53,776 nt of DNA from Planctomycetota bacterium. GTDB lineage: Bacteria > Planctomycetota > UBA1135 > GCA-002686595. Positions 8,814 through 16,715 of the stretch are shown here, piece by piece. The stretch spans positions 1 to 53,776 of the forward strand of contig JAJDEU010000031.1 of the NCBI GenBank assembly GCA_029259635.1, in the 5' to 3' direction. The translations under genes and the position numbers were made by a program. The first letter of the stretch is position 1. Each line of letters opens with the position of its first letter. The notes beneath the pieces are model-generated. The model saw only the letters and a list, made by a program, of their open reading frames with translations, made no database searches and was not told the DNA's origin.

Positions 8814-8866
8814 GCGGCGCCACTCCTTGACAAGCTGTTGCAACGGCAGCTTGCTTGGTGAATCAC

Positions 8867-8892
8867 AAAGCCCGCTCGACGCGGGCTTTTTT
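8867..8892 (+). terminator. intrinsic terminator
   Basis: AAAGCCCGC and GCGGGCTTT pair perfectly around TCGA-type loop bases and are followed by a run of Ts. It lies about 55 bases after the HEAT-like gene. It is the cleanest terminator in the window. Confidence 0.85.
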
Positions 8893-9228
8893 CGCTTTAG
8901 CTCGAAACCTTCGCGAGAGTTCTGGGATCAGTACGGCCCCGATCATGTTCCTCACTCCCGGCCGGGTGGGCGATGTCGGAACCCCACGAATCTTCCAACA
9001 CCTCCGTGCCCGCTCGCGGCAAGACCAGTGAGTGAATTCGAACGCTCGATTTCGCACAGCTCCGGCCGCCTAGAGCTTTGATGCCGGCACCTCTTCAAAG
9101 AACAGCACGGGATTCGACGGTTCTGACAGAGCCCGCTCGGTGAGCGATTCATCCTCGGTGACAGCTTTGAGTCCCGCGAAGAATCGCTTCGCGAGGCGCC
9201 TCCTCAACTCAACCGAATAGGAACCGAA
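8893..9228. other. intergenic region, no gene seen
   Basis: About 335 bases between a terminator and the next plus-strand gene. Open frames on both strands lack family resemblance and ribosome binding sites. It probably holds only the promoter and leader of the gene at 9229. Confidence 0.4.
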
Positions 9229-9723
9229 ATGAAGTCTCGTCGTCTATTTCTCTCTCTTGCGCTCGCAACATGCAGCGCGCTCTCGCTCTCCAGTTTTCAG
9301 GAAGCGCCAAGCGTCCTGCCCAGCGCCCCCCTTCAACAGGGCAAGGCCATGGGCATGTGGCAGAGTCCCAAGCCCGGTCAACTCGGGCAAGCCGTCGGAG
9401 TGCTTGGCGAAAATGGGGAGCCCGCCTATGGGATCCAGCTGAAGATTAAGCGCCAACCGAATGGCGGTGTCCCGAACGGCTCGATCAGGGGAAGAGTTGT
9501 TCTGCCGGGGCAGGGGCCGGGAGCCGCGAATCCCACGGTCGTCGCGAAGGTGATCGGCAAGTGGGTCAACCCGAAAGGCGGGCCCGGCAAGTTTCGCGGC
9601 GTGCTTCTTCAACCGGGTAAGAAGACCGGCAAGCCGATGGTCGTCGGCGTGATTCACGGCAGCTTTGTCGACCCGCCCAAGAAGCCCGGCAGCTTCAAAG
9701 GCAAGTGGGCGATTTTCAAGTAG
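9229..9723 (+). CDS. secreted hypothetical protein with repeated GKW/GSF motifs
   Basis: A 164-residue exported protein that I cannot assign to a named family. It begins with a clear signal peptide (RRLFLSLALATCSALSLSS). The mature part is Gly-, Pro- and Lys-rich and contains an imperfect internal repeat: GKWVNPKGGPGKFRGVLL near residue 110 and GSFVDPPKKPGSFKGKWAIF at the end. Each unit reads as a short beta-hairpin built from G-x-[WF]-x-x-P and F-[RK]-G. It may be an extracellular or outer-membrane-associated repeat protein. AGGAA stands seven bases before the ATG, which fixes the start. A long hairpin separates it from the convergent metalloprotease gene. Confidence 0.6.
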   Translation: MKSRRLFLSLALATCSALSLSSFQEAPSVLPSAPLQQGKAMGMWQSPKPGQLGQAVGVLGENGEPAYGIQLKIKRQPNGGVPNGSIRGRVVLPGQGPGAANPTVVAKVIGKWVNPKGGPGKFRGVLLQPGKKTGKPMVVGVIHGSFVDPPKKPGSFKGKWAIFK

Positions 9724-9766
9724 AGCCGGGTTTGAATCCGCCGAGTCGACGGATACTCAAGCGAAC

Positions 9767-9810
9767 GGCCCACAACCTCGCGCGCCATGGAAGCGGCGGG
9801 GTTGTGGGCC
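9767..9810. terminator. bidirectional terminator-like hairpin
   Basis: GGCCCACAACC (9767-9777) and GGTTGTGGGCC (9800-9810) form a perfect 11-bp stem with a 22-base loop between two convergent genes. There is no T-run, so termination would rest on the strong stem. Confidence 0.55.
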
Positions 9811-9831
9811 AAGTCTGTTCGAGAGGCGTTC

Positions 9832-12447
9832 TTAGAACGCGATCATCTGTCGGTTGCGGTACAGCTTGATCTTCTCGAGGAGCCACTCGCCATGAGCGGC
9901 GACCAAGCGATCGCTGGAGTTCGAGTAAGTCGTACAGCTCTCTTCAACACGTCGGAGTAGAGAGTTGAAGAGCGCCGTGTTGTCCGGCGTCTGATCGAGA
10001 CCGAGCTCGCTGACGACGAGCGTGAGGAAGTCCGATTGCATCCAACGATCGTGCTCGTCGGGCTCGCTCACCCAAACCGCGCCGTAGACCTTGTCGGCGA
10101 CTGCGTGCGGGGTAAGTGTCTCACTTTTCCCCGACAGCATGCGCGACTGAGTTCCGAGGCGCGTGTAGAGACGGCCGTCGATGAGCTGGACCAGAATGCG
10201 GTAGCGCGAAATGTTCACGAGCTCGGTGACATGCTCCATCGACCAGAATCGGAACCACTCGCCAAAGGGACCGAACTTCGGATTGGAGAGCAGCACTCGG
10301 TCGGCATCGCTGATTCCGCCGGTCCAGCGCAGGCCGCGGTCGCACAATAAATCGAGCGAGCGTGTCTGCATCGCGAGATCGATAGGAGTAATCGGCGGAC
10401 GGCCCTCTTCCTGACCGACGAGGTCGCGGTTGAAAGTCCAGCCGCCCAGGAAGCGACCGAGTCCGTTGTAGGAACCTTGGTAGTGACCCGTGAACATCCG
10501 GTACCAACGCGAGTAGCGGTGATAACCCTCGCCGTCCTTGGCGCCTTTCTCGCGCAACTTCGAGAGACCGACCTCGGCCAGCTCGATCTGTTGCTCGGCA
10601 AAGTCGAGCGGGTTTTTGCCGAGGTCCCAGACCTGACAGAGAGCGTCACCGATGAAGGAGTCTTCGTCGGTACCGAAGTCGAGGCCGTTCGTGTGCGAGC
10701 GATTGGCGATGGAGGACAGTGCGGATTCCTCGTTGCTGCCGTGCTCGCTGTAGCCGTACTCGATCGCCCACAAGTCGTACGGGCCGGGAGCGGAGGCGAA
10801 GAACTCGCCTTGCTTCGTGCCGGGCGGCACCATGTTGACGGGGTTGTAGTCCATCACCGAACCGATCAGGCCGTTCTTCGCGGTCTCCTCGACGTTGCCG
10901 AGCTCATCGACCGGGCGCCAGGTGGAGGACTTGAAGTTGTGGCGCAGGCCGATCGTGTGGCCGACTTCGTGAGCCACGACCTCGGTGACCATGGCTTGAA
11001 GAAATTTTTCGCGATCGAACTCGGGCTGTAAGGCACCGGCGAGAGCCATCACGCGAGCGGCTTGCAGTTGACGCTCGTTGCCGGCGAGCTTGCAACCGTG
11101 CAAGTCGCTCTGGCTGGGAGGCGCATCTTTGGCAGCGTGATAGTCGACGCGGATTTGCTCTTTCGAGCGTCCGTTCAAATCGTCGACGTAGCTGTCGAAC
11201 TGTGCCCCATAGCCGCGAACAAAGGACTCCTGCATGGTGATGTCGGCGTCGAAGATCTCGCCGGTGCGCGGATCAACGCGCGACGGGCCAATCGCAAAGC
11301 CGGCATTCTCATCCGCCGACCAGCGAACGACGGCATAGCGCACGTCGCCCGGCTCCCAGTCCGCATCTTCGGGCATTTGCTTCGCGACGATTCCATTCGA
11401 GAAACCGGCTTTGCGGAACGCCGGCTCCCAGGCTTCGATTCCGGCGCGCACGGCATCGCGCCAGCGTTTCGGGGTCGAGTTCTCAATCCAGAAGGTAATC
11501 GGTTTGACGGGGTCGCTGACGTCGGCGGACGGATCCTTCTTCGCGAGACGCCAACGATTGACAAAGCGCGTGACGGGATCGACTGAGTCGACGTCAAAAA
11601 TGTCCTTGCGCTCGGTGTAGAAGTAGCCGACGCGCTGGTCGAACTCGCGCGGCTTGTAGCCCTCTTCGGGCAGTGCGCACAGTGAGTGGCGAACGCGCAG
11701 AAGCAAGCTGCCGGGGTCCGCTTGAGTCAGGTTGCCGTCTTTGCCGCCGGAGAGAATGAGCTCCTGATCGATCTCCATGTTGCGCGGGTAGGCGCCGATG
11801 TTGGTGAACAGCGAGAGGTCGTCGTCCACGGAGTAGCCGCTGCCGGGAGCGGAATCGGCCAGCTCCAGGTTGTCGCTCAGGAACCAGCTGCCGAGGTCGA
11901 TGAGATAGCGTTCGGCGTCTTCGAGTTCCGCCTCGAAGTCAAAGCTGCGCAGGATGCCTTCGGAGGTGACGTCGTCGAGCATCGCTTGCTCACGCGAGTC
12001 GCCCGCATCTTGATAGCGCGCATTCCGTGCGATCAACACGATTTTTTCGTCGCCGCGCTTTTCGAAACGCAGGATGAACTCCGTCTCCCAGAGCATCGCG
12101 CCGCGGTAGACCGAGCCGGAGCCCGCGCCGCTGTTCAGTGCGCCGTAGTAGAGGAAGTCGCGCCCGAGCGATTCTTTGTCGAGCTCGAGCAAGAGCTGCG
12201 AGTCACTGTGGTGAAGCTTGAAGAGCCCGGTGGCTTCCTCGAGGTCTTCGAGCTTCTCATCCCAGCCCTCCTGGTCGTCTTCCTCGTCCTCCTCATCTTC
12301 GTCCGAGTCCTCCTCACCCTCCTCGGAGGTTTCTTCCGCGGTTTCGGACTCCGTGGCTTCCTCCACGCCGGCAGAAGTCGTCGCACAGGAAGAGACCGCG
12401 AAGAGCAGAACAAAGAACGCGAGTAACGATGAGACGAGTGAGCGCAT
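9832..12447 (-). CDS. large lipoprotein zinc metalloprotease (DUF5117/DUF4953 type)
   Basis: An 871-residue exported protease. The N-terminus is a lipoprotein signal (LAFFVLLFAVSSC). It is followed by about 45 residues made almost only of Glu, Asp, Ser and Thr, a disordered acidic linker. The body matches the zinc-dependent metalloproteases with DUF5117 and DUF4953: FILRFEKRGDEKIVLIARNA in the N-terminal domain, and the active site VVAHEVGHTIGLRHNFKSS near residue 490 in the H-E-x-x-H-x-x-G-x-x-H metzincin pattern. GSVMDYNPVNMVPPG downstream is the Met-turn region. The third zinc ligand (H in LRH) is present, so it should be active. It probably degrades proteins at the cell envelope. It is divergent from the DUF1800/DUF1501 pair. 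Confidence 0.85.
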   Translation of the reverse strand: MRSLVSSLLAFFVLLFAVSSCATTSAGVEEATESETAEETSEEGEEDSDEDEEDEEDDQEGWDEKLEDLEEATGLFKLHHSDSQLLLELDKESLGRDFLYYGALNSGAGSGSVYRGAMLWETEFILRFEKRGDEKIVLIARNARYQDAGDSREQAMLDDVTSEGILRSFDFEAELEDAERYLIDLGSWFLSDNLELADSAPGSGYSVDDDLSLFTNIGAYPRNMEIDQELILSGGKDGNLTQADPGSLLLRVRHSLCALPEEGYKPREFDQRVGYFYTERKDIFDVDSVDPVTRFVNRWRLAKKDPSADVSDPVKPITFWIENSTPKRWRDAVRAGIEAWEPAFRKAGFSNGIVAKQMPEDADWEPGDVRYAVVRWSADENAGFAIGPSRVDPRTGEIFDADITMQESFVRGYGAQFDSYVDDLNGRSKEQIRVDYHAAKDAPPSQSDLHGCKLAGNERQLQAARVMALAGALQPEFDREKFLQAMVTEVVAHEVGHTIGLRHNFKSSTWRPVDELGNVEETAKNGLIGSVMDYNPVNMVPPGTKQGEFFASAPGPYDLWAIEYGYSEHGSNEESALSSIANRSHTNGLDFGTDEDSFIGDALCQVWDLGKNPLDFAEQQIELAEVGLSKLREKGAKDGEGYHRYSRWYRMFTGHYQGSYNGLGRFLGGWTFNRDLVGQEEGRPPITPIDLAMQTRSLDLLCDRGLRWTGGISDADRVLLSNPKFGPFGEWFRFWSMEHVTELVNISRYRILVQLIDGRLYTRLGTQSRMLSGKSETLTPHAVADKVYGAVWVSEPDEHDRWMQSDFLTLVVSELGLDQTPDNTALFNSLLRRVEESCTTYSNSSDRLVAAHGEWLLEKIKLYRNRQMIAF

Positions 12448-12730
12448 AGGACCTCCCAGGGGCCTACTGGTGATTGTGGGGCGATTTGAAGGGGCGCGAA
12501 TCTAACAACCGCGAGGCCACATCTCCTCGATTCCTCCCGATTCGTCCTCGCGGGGAGACGCGGCGGCCCACTGCTCGCGCTCGAACACGAAAATCTTGCG
12601 GTTTGCCGAAACCGCCCGCGCGCCCCGCAACGCGAAGGGGAGGTCCAGCCAGTGTGATCACCAGCGTGATCGCGCTGGAGTGATCCCGATGAAGACCCGT
12701 GCTTTGGAAGCAGAACGAAGGAACCAGCCC

Positions 12731-14464
12731 ATGTTGGACTCAAAGACCCGTCCCGGTACTCAGTGGAAGCCATCGCGGCGAACGGTTGTGAAGAGCGGGG
12801 CCGCGGGAGCGCTCCTGCTCGGTTTAGCCGGCAAGGTAAAGGCCGCGCCCCTCGCGAGCGGCTTTGATCCCGAACTGTTCTTGCTCGATCGCCTGACCTT
12901 TGGGCTCGACGACGACATGCTGAGCGAGGTTCGAACTCGCGGCTACGCCGGCTGGTTGAACTGGCAGTTGAATCCCGATGCGATCGATGACTCCGTTGCC
13001 GAGGGCATCGTGACCAGCGTCGAGTTTGGCTATCCGCTTTGGTTCGACGAGACCTCCGGTCTGCCGAACCCGGCGAAGATGACCAACGTCCTGAACAAGA
13101 CGCCTTCGGAGCTCTTTCTCCAGTTTCCCGGCGAGACGTCGGGAACCACGCCGACGGTTCTGGGCGCGACCGCGGTCATGCTGCGCAACGCCTACTCGCG
13201 CCGTCAGCTTTTCTACGTGATGGCGGATTTCTGGTCGAACGTGCACAGCACCTTCGTGTTGCAGGAGGGCCAACACGCGCTGTGGATGCCGTTCCAAGAG
13301 AACGTGATCTATCCCTTCGCGCTCGGCAACTACGCCGACATGGTCAAGGCCAGCGCCAAGCACGCGTCGATGATGCTGTTCCTCAATCAGTATCGCAGCG
13401 ACAAGACTTCTCCGATCGAGAACTACGCGCGCGAGTTGATGGAGCTTCACACGCTCGGCCTGAAGGACGGCGTGTCGGTCTTTGACGAGACCGATGTCGA
13501 GGAGGTTGCGAAGATCCTAACGGGTTGGAGCATGCACTCGCTGGAAGACATCGTCGCTGGTTACCCGAACCCGGACACCTACGGTTGCCCTGCGGAGACC
13601 ATGGATCTGAATGACTATGGCAAGTTTGTCTTCAAGCAGGAGAAGCACCAGTTCGGGAAGAAGACCGTGCTCGGAAAGGTCTATGGATCCAACATCTTCC
13701 CCTTCCCGTTGCCGGGCTGTTACGGCCTCTCCGAAGGCGAGGATCTGATCGACGACCTCGTGGCTCGCGACGAGACCGCCGAGCACATGGCCACCCGCAT
13801 GATCGAGTGGTTCATGATGGACGCGCCGCCGCAAGCTCTCATCGATCGCGTGGCAGGAGCCTTCTCGAGCTCGGGCAGCGAGATCATTCCGATGCTTCAG
13901 GAGCTGTTCGATCCCGCGTCGATCAACGAGATTCATCCCTCCGACAATCTCAAGATCCGGCGTCCGATCAACTACGTCGTCTCCGCGTTGCGAGCGTCGA
14001 ACCCGACGCTCGACATGATGGAGCTCTGCTCGGACAACCTGATGCCTAACTGCATCCCGGGCAGTTCGGTTTCGACCGGCGCACAGTGGATCAGCAGCGC
14101 GTTCGAGATCGGGCAAATCCCCGGTGGAAGGCCTTCACCGGACGGCTATCCGTCGAAGAACGGCGCCTGGTCCGGCGGCTTGCGCGCACGGCTCCAGTTC
14201 GTGTCGGAGCTCGCGCACAACCAGAGCCTCGGTCTGAGCATCGACTCGACCCAGCTCGACGACATCTTCGGTGTGGCTACGGCGACCAACAAGTTGGCGG
14301 CTGCGGCGAATCAAAAGCTGATGCTCGGATTCCTCGACAAGTTCGATGTTCGCCGCATCCAGCGCTACATCAACAAGCTCACCCCAAGCTTGAGCTATGA
14401 CGACCTTCGTCGCGAGACCTTCGCGATGATGCTCTCCGCGCCCAGCTTCCAATACCTCCACTAG
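12731..14464 (+). CDS. DUF1800 family Tat-substrate protein
   Basis: A 577-residue protein of the DUF1800 family. The leader SRRTVVKSGAAGALLLGLAG has the twin arginine and hydrophobic core of a Tat signal. Family landmarks include LLDRLTFGLDDDMLSEV, the central NAYSRRQLFYVMADFWSNV, the block ENYARELMELHTLGL, and DVEEVAKILTGW. These blocks are highly conserved in DUF1800, but no biochemical activity is established. DUF1800 genes are regularly followed by a DUF1501 gene, as here (35 bases). The ATG at 12731 is preceded by AAGGAA at good spacing, which makes it a better start than the in-frame ATG at 12689. The pair is likely one operon for an exported complex or matrix-related function. Confidence 0.85.
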   Translation: MLDSKTRPGTQWKPSRRTVVKSGAAGALLLGLAGKVKAAPLASGFDPELFLLDRLTFGLDDDMLSEVRTRGYAGWLNWQLNPDAIDDSVAEGIVTSVEFGYPLWFDETSGLPNPAKMTNVLNKTPSELFLQFPGETSGTTPTVLGATAVMLRNAYSRRQLFYVMADFWSNVHSTFVLQEGQHALWMPFQENVIYPFALGNYADMVKASAKHASMMLFLNQYRSDKTSPIENYARELMELHTLGLKDGVSVFDETDVEEVAKILTGWSMHSLEDIVAGYPNPDTYGCPAETMDLNDYGKFVFKQEKHQFGKKTVLGKVYGSNIFPFPLPGCYGLSEGEDLIDDLVARDETAEHMATRMIEWFMMDAPPQALIDRVAGAFSSSGSEIIPMLQELFDPASINEIHPSDNLKIRRPINYVVSALRASNPTLDMMELCSDNLMPNCIPGSSVSTGAQWISSAFEIGQIPGGRPSPDGYPSKNGAWSGGLRARLQFVSELAHNQSLGLSIDSTQLDDIFGVATATNKLAAAANQKLMLGFLDKFDVRRIQRYINKLTPSLSYDDLRRETFAMMLSAPSFQYLH

Positions 14465-14498
14465 CCGAGACCTGTACTTCGAAAGGAACGTGAATCCA

Positions 14499-15935
14499 AT
14501 GAGTCATGATGAACACACGCAGGTCGCAGAGGAATCGGGCAAGAGCGAAACGCCGATCTCGCGTCGCGAGCTCGGACGCGGGCTGCGAGCCATTCGCGCC
14601 GCTGTAGCGGGAGCCGGAGTGGTGGGTCTGGGAGCATCGGCGTCGGCTATGGACCGGACGCGCGGCAAGCAGGTCGTCAGTGAGTCGTTCCGTCCACAGC
14701 CTCTCGTGCAGGGCGGACCCGGCTCCAAGCCTGCCTTCCTGCTCTCGATCTTCCTTCGCGGCGGTGCGGACGGGTTGTCCATTCTCGCGCCCTCGGATGA
14801 TCCGGACTATCAAGCAGCACGAACCGCAACGCGGATTTGGAATCCCACCGACCCGGGCTTGCCGGACGCGACCATGGCGGGCCTTCCGCTCACTGCGGGC
14901 GTTCCCGGAGTGCCGGATTTTTGGGTGCCCCAGGTCCTGCAGCCGCTGAAGGAGCTGTTCGATGAGCCGAACTCCAAGCTCGCTTTCCTGCACGCCTGCG
15001 GTTCGGCGGATCCGACGCGGTCGCACTTCGAACAACAGAACCAGATGGAGTCGGGAACGACCGGCAACGCCTCGCCGCCGCTCGCCACGGGTTGGTGTGG
15101 GCGGCACCTAGCCACCAAAACCGATCACATCGTCGGCCAGAGTCTCTTTCGCGGCTTCAGCTATTCGAGCTTCCTCGCGCAAACGTTGAACGGCGGGCCG
15201 GGTGTGACACCGATTCCCGACGTGACGACCTATCAGTTTCCGATCTCGTTCCCCGCGACGCCGGAACAACAGCAAGCGCGCGCGGATGCTTTTGAAGATA
15301 TCTACGACGAGTTTGGGGACCCGCTCGACACCTCGATGGAGAGCATTCTGAAGGCGATCGCGGTCATCAACAACGTCGACTTCGATAGCTACGCGCCAGC
15401 CGGAGGGGCGGTGTACCCGGGCTCGCCCTTTGGAGCCCAGCTCCGCCAGGTTGCGCAACTAGCCAAGGAGGTCAGCAAGTTGGAGGTCGCACAGCTCAAT
15501 GTTGGCGGCTGGGACACTCACGATATGCAGGGCGTGTTTCTCCCCGGGGGGCGCATGTACGACCTGCTCGACAGCCTGGCGCAGGGGCTCAAAGCCTTCA
15601 AGCAAGACATGGTCGACGATGGTCGCGAGTTCATCGTCGTCGTCACGACCGAGTTTGGACGCACGCTCGCCGAGAACTCGAGCAGCGGCACCGACCATGG
15701 CCACGGCGGCGTGATGATCGTCATGGGGACGAACGTCATGGGCGGAGAGGTCTACACGACCTGGCCGGGTCTGGCGACCGGGCAACTCGACATGGGGGAC
15801 ATCGCGGTCACGACGGATATTCGCGATGTCTTCGGCGAGGTCGTCTCGAGCGCGCTCAAGAATCCGAATACGAGCATCGTCGTGCCACCGGAGCCCGGCG
15901 TGTACTCCTACGCGCCGGTCGGGTTCATGGCGTAA
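14499..15935 (+). CDS. DUF1501 family Tat-substrate protein
   Basis: A 478-residue protein of the DUF1501 family, distantly related to alkaline-phosphatase/sulfatase folds. The leader has ISRRELGRGLRAIRAAVAGA, a Tat motif. The body has FLLSIFLRGGADGLSILAP, then HACGSADPTRSHFEQQNQME, and late VAQLNVGGWDTHDMQ and VVVTTEFGRTLAENSS, in the order of the family. The histidine in WDTHD and the GTDHGHGGVM block are the putative metal-site residues. I prefer the ATG at 14499 to the GTG at 14490 because GAAAGGA (14481-14487) is spaced correctly for the ATG only. It is coupled to the DUF1800 gene upstream and followed by a GC-rich inverted repeat. Confidence 0.85.
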   Translation: MSHDEHTQVAEESGKSETPISRRELGRGLRAIRAAVAGAGVVGLGASASAMDRTRGKQVVSESFRPQPLVQGGPGSKPAFLLSIFLRGGADGLSILAPSDDPDYQAARTATRIWNPTDPGLPDATMAGLPLTAGVPGVPDFWVPQVLQPLKELFDEPNSKLAFLHACGSADPTRSHFEQQNQMESGTTGNASPPLATGWCGRHLATKTDHIVGQSLFRGFSYSSFLAQTLNGGPGVTPIPDVTTYQFPISFPATPEQQQARADAFEDIYDEFGDPLDTSMESILKAIAVINNVDFDSYAPAGGAVYPGSPFGAQLRQVAQLAKEVSKLEVAQLNVGGWDTHDMQGVFLPGGRMYDLLDSLAQGLKAFKQDMVDDGREFIVVVTTEFGRTLAENSSSGTDHGHGGVMIVMGTNVMGGEVYTTWPGLATGQLDMGDIAVTTDIRDVFGEVVSSALKNPNTSIVVPPEPGVYSYAPVGFMA

Positions 15936-15975
15936 CGCGCGCCAACGGGAGACGAATCGGGTCCGAGCGAGCTTA

Positions 15976-16009
15976 CCGCCCGTCCGGCTCCGTGCTATTC
16001 TTCGGGCGG
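15976..16009 (+). terminator. GC-rich inverted repeat after DUF1501 gene
   Basis: CCGCCCG and CGGGCGG form a 7-bp stem with a 20-base loop, 40 bases after the stop codon. There is no T-run. It may end the DUF1800/DUF1501 transcript, or it may be the first helix of the structured leader that follows. Confidence 0.35.
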
Positions 16010-16013
16010 GTGC

Positions 16014-16120
16014 GCAGAGGTGCCCGACCCGTCGAAAGAGGCTCTCACTCTGCAGCAATGACCTCTTTCTGACATTGCAAATCTCCTGGCCGGAGGGAAC
16101 GGGTAGTCGGCCAGTTTTTT
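16014..16120 (+). promoter_or_regulatory. candidate structured RNA leader (riboswitch or attenuator-like)
   Basis: This stretch before the gene at 16131 contains several mutually exclusive perfect helices. GCAGAG (16014-16019) pairs with CTCTGC (16048-16053). AGAGGT (16016-16021) pairs with ACCTCT (16061-16066). GAAAGAGG (16034-16041) pairs with CCTCTTTC (16062-16069). GCAATG (16055-16060) pairs with CATTGC (16073-16078). A terminator hairpin closes the region. Competing helices plus a terminator is the architecture of attenuators and riboswitches. I compared it by memory with the common riboswitch classes and recognise none. Confidence 0.5.
16086..16120 (+). terminator. intrinsic terminator inside leader, directly before RBS
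   Basis: CTGGCCG (16086-16092) pairs with CGGCCAG (16108-16114) and is followed by six Ts (16115-16120). GGAG, the ribosome binding site of the next gene, starts at 16121. A terminator that abuts the ribosome binding site can only make sense as a regulated element for the downstream gene. Confidence 0.7.
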
Positions 16121-16130
16121 GGAGAATGCA

Positions 16131-16670
16131 ATGATCGATCCGATCCGCGAATTGAAAACTCGCGCAGAGCTGCTTCATCGTAAGTTGAAGAGCAGCCAAC
16201 CCGGCGCCATCGCGCGCCTTCGCAGACTGCCCGACTTTCGCACTTCGTCCGACTCCGATGCGGAGCTCGTGAGGGCTGTGCAGCGGAAGCACTGCCTGAG
16301 CGTGATTGCCTCCGAGTTTGGTTTCTCGAACTGGGCACACGCAAAGCGTTTGCTCGAAGGAGCCGACGCGGAGAGCGACTTCGGGGAGCTGCTCTACATC
16401 AATGGTCCCGGTGGCTTCCTCAATCACTGGTTCGCGAACTGGGATGAAGCGAACGCCCAGCGCCTGACTTCCGGCGGTTTCCTGCTCGCCTTCAAACGAC
16501 AATTCGTCGTGGTCGAGCCGGAGTACATTCGCTCGATCGGGCTCGATCCGGACGACTCCGATTGGGCGCGGCTCGGTTGGGACTGGGCTCGACCGAAGGA
16601 GCTTGAGGCGCGAACGAGCCTGTATGGAAAGTTGATGGCAGCTCGGCCTTTGGAGGACGAACGGTCGTGA
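16131..16670 (+). CDS. hypothetical protein behind a terminator leader
   Basis: A 179-residue cytoplasmic protein that I do not recognise. The N-terminal 70 residues are helical and basic (ELKTRAELLHRKLKSSQ, ARLRRLPDF), ending in CLSVIASEFGFSNWAHAKRL. That phrase resembles the small helical segment found in some ankyrin- or glyoxalase-associated proteins that read out DNA-binding-like helices. The second half is aromatic, with GGFLNHWFANWDEAN and WARLGWDWARPKEL. No membrane segment is present. The ATG at 16131 follows GGAG by six bases; an in-frame TTG at 16119 would lie inside the T-run. The gene is preceded by a structured leader that probably controls it, so its ligand or signal would be informative. 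Confidence 0.6.
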   Translation: MIDPIRELKTRAELLHRKLKSSQPGAIARLRRLPDFRTSSDSDAELVRAVQRKHCLSVIASEFGFSNWAHAKRLLEGADAESDFGELLYINGPGGFLNHWFANWDEANAQRLTSGGFLLAFKRQFVVVEPEYIRSIGLDPDDSDWARLGWDWARPKELEARTSLYGKLMAARPLEDERS

Positions 16671-16675
16671 CCTTC

Positions 16676-16708
16676 GGCCCCTGAGCTCACTGCGTGAACT
16701 CGGGGGCC
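16676..16708. terminator. terminator-like hairpin between convergent genes
   Basis: GGCCCC-GAG-TC pairs with GA-CTC-GGGGCC with two single mismatches, loop ACTGCGT. It lies between the stop codons of two convergent genes and could serve both. Confidence 0.5.
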
Positions 16709-16715
16709 AGCTTCC

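Noticed and set aside
9725..9760. GGTTTGAATCC resembling a tRNA T-loop
   Set aside because: No acceptor, D-arm or anticodon stem can be built around it.
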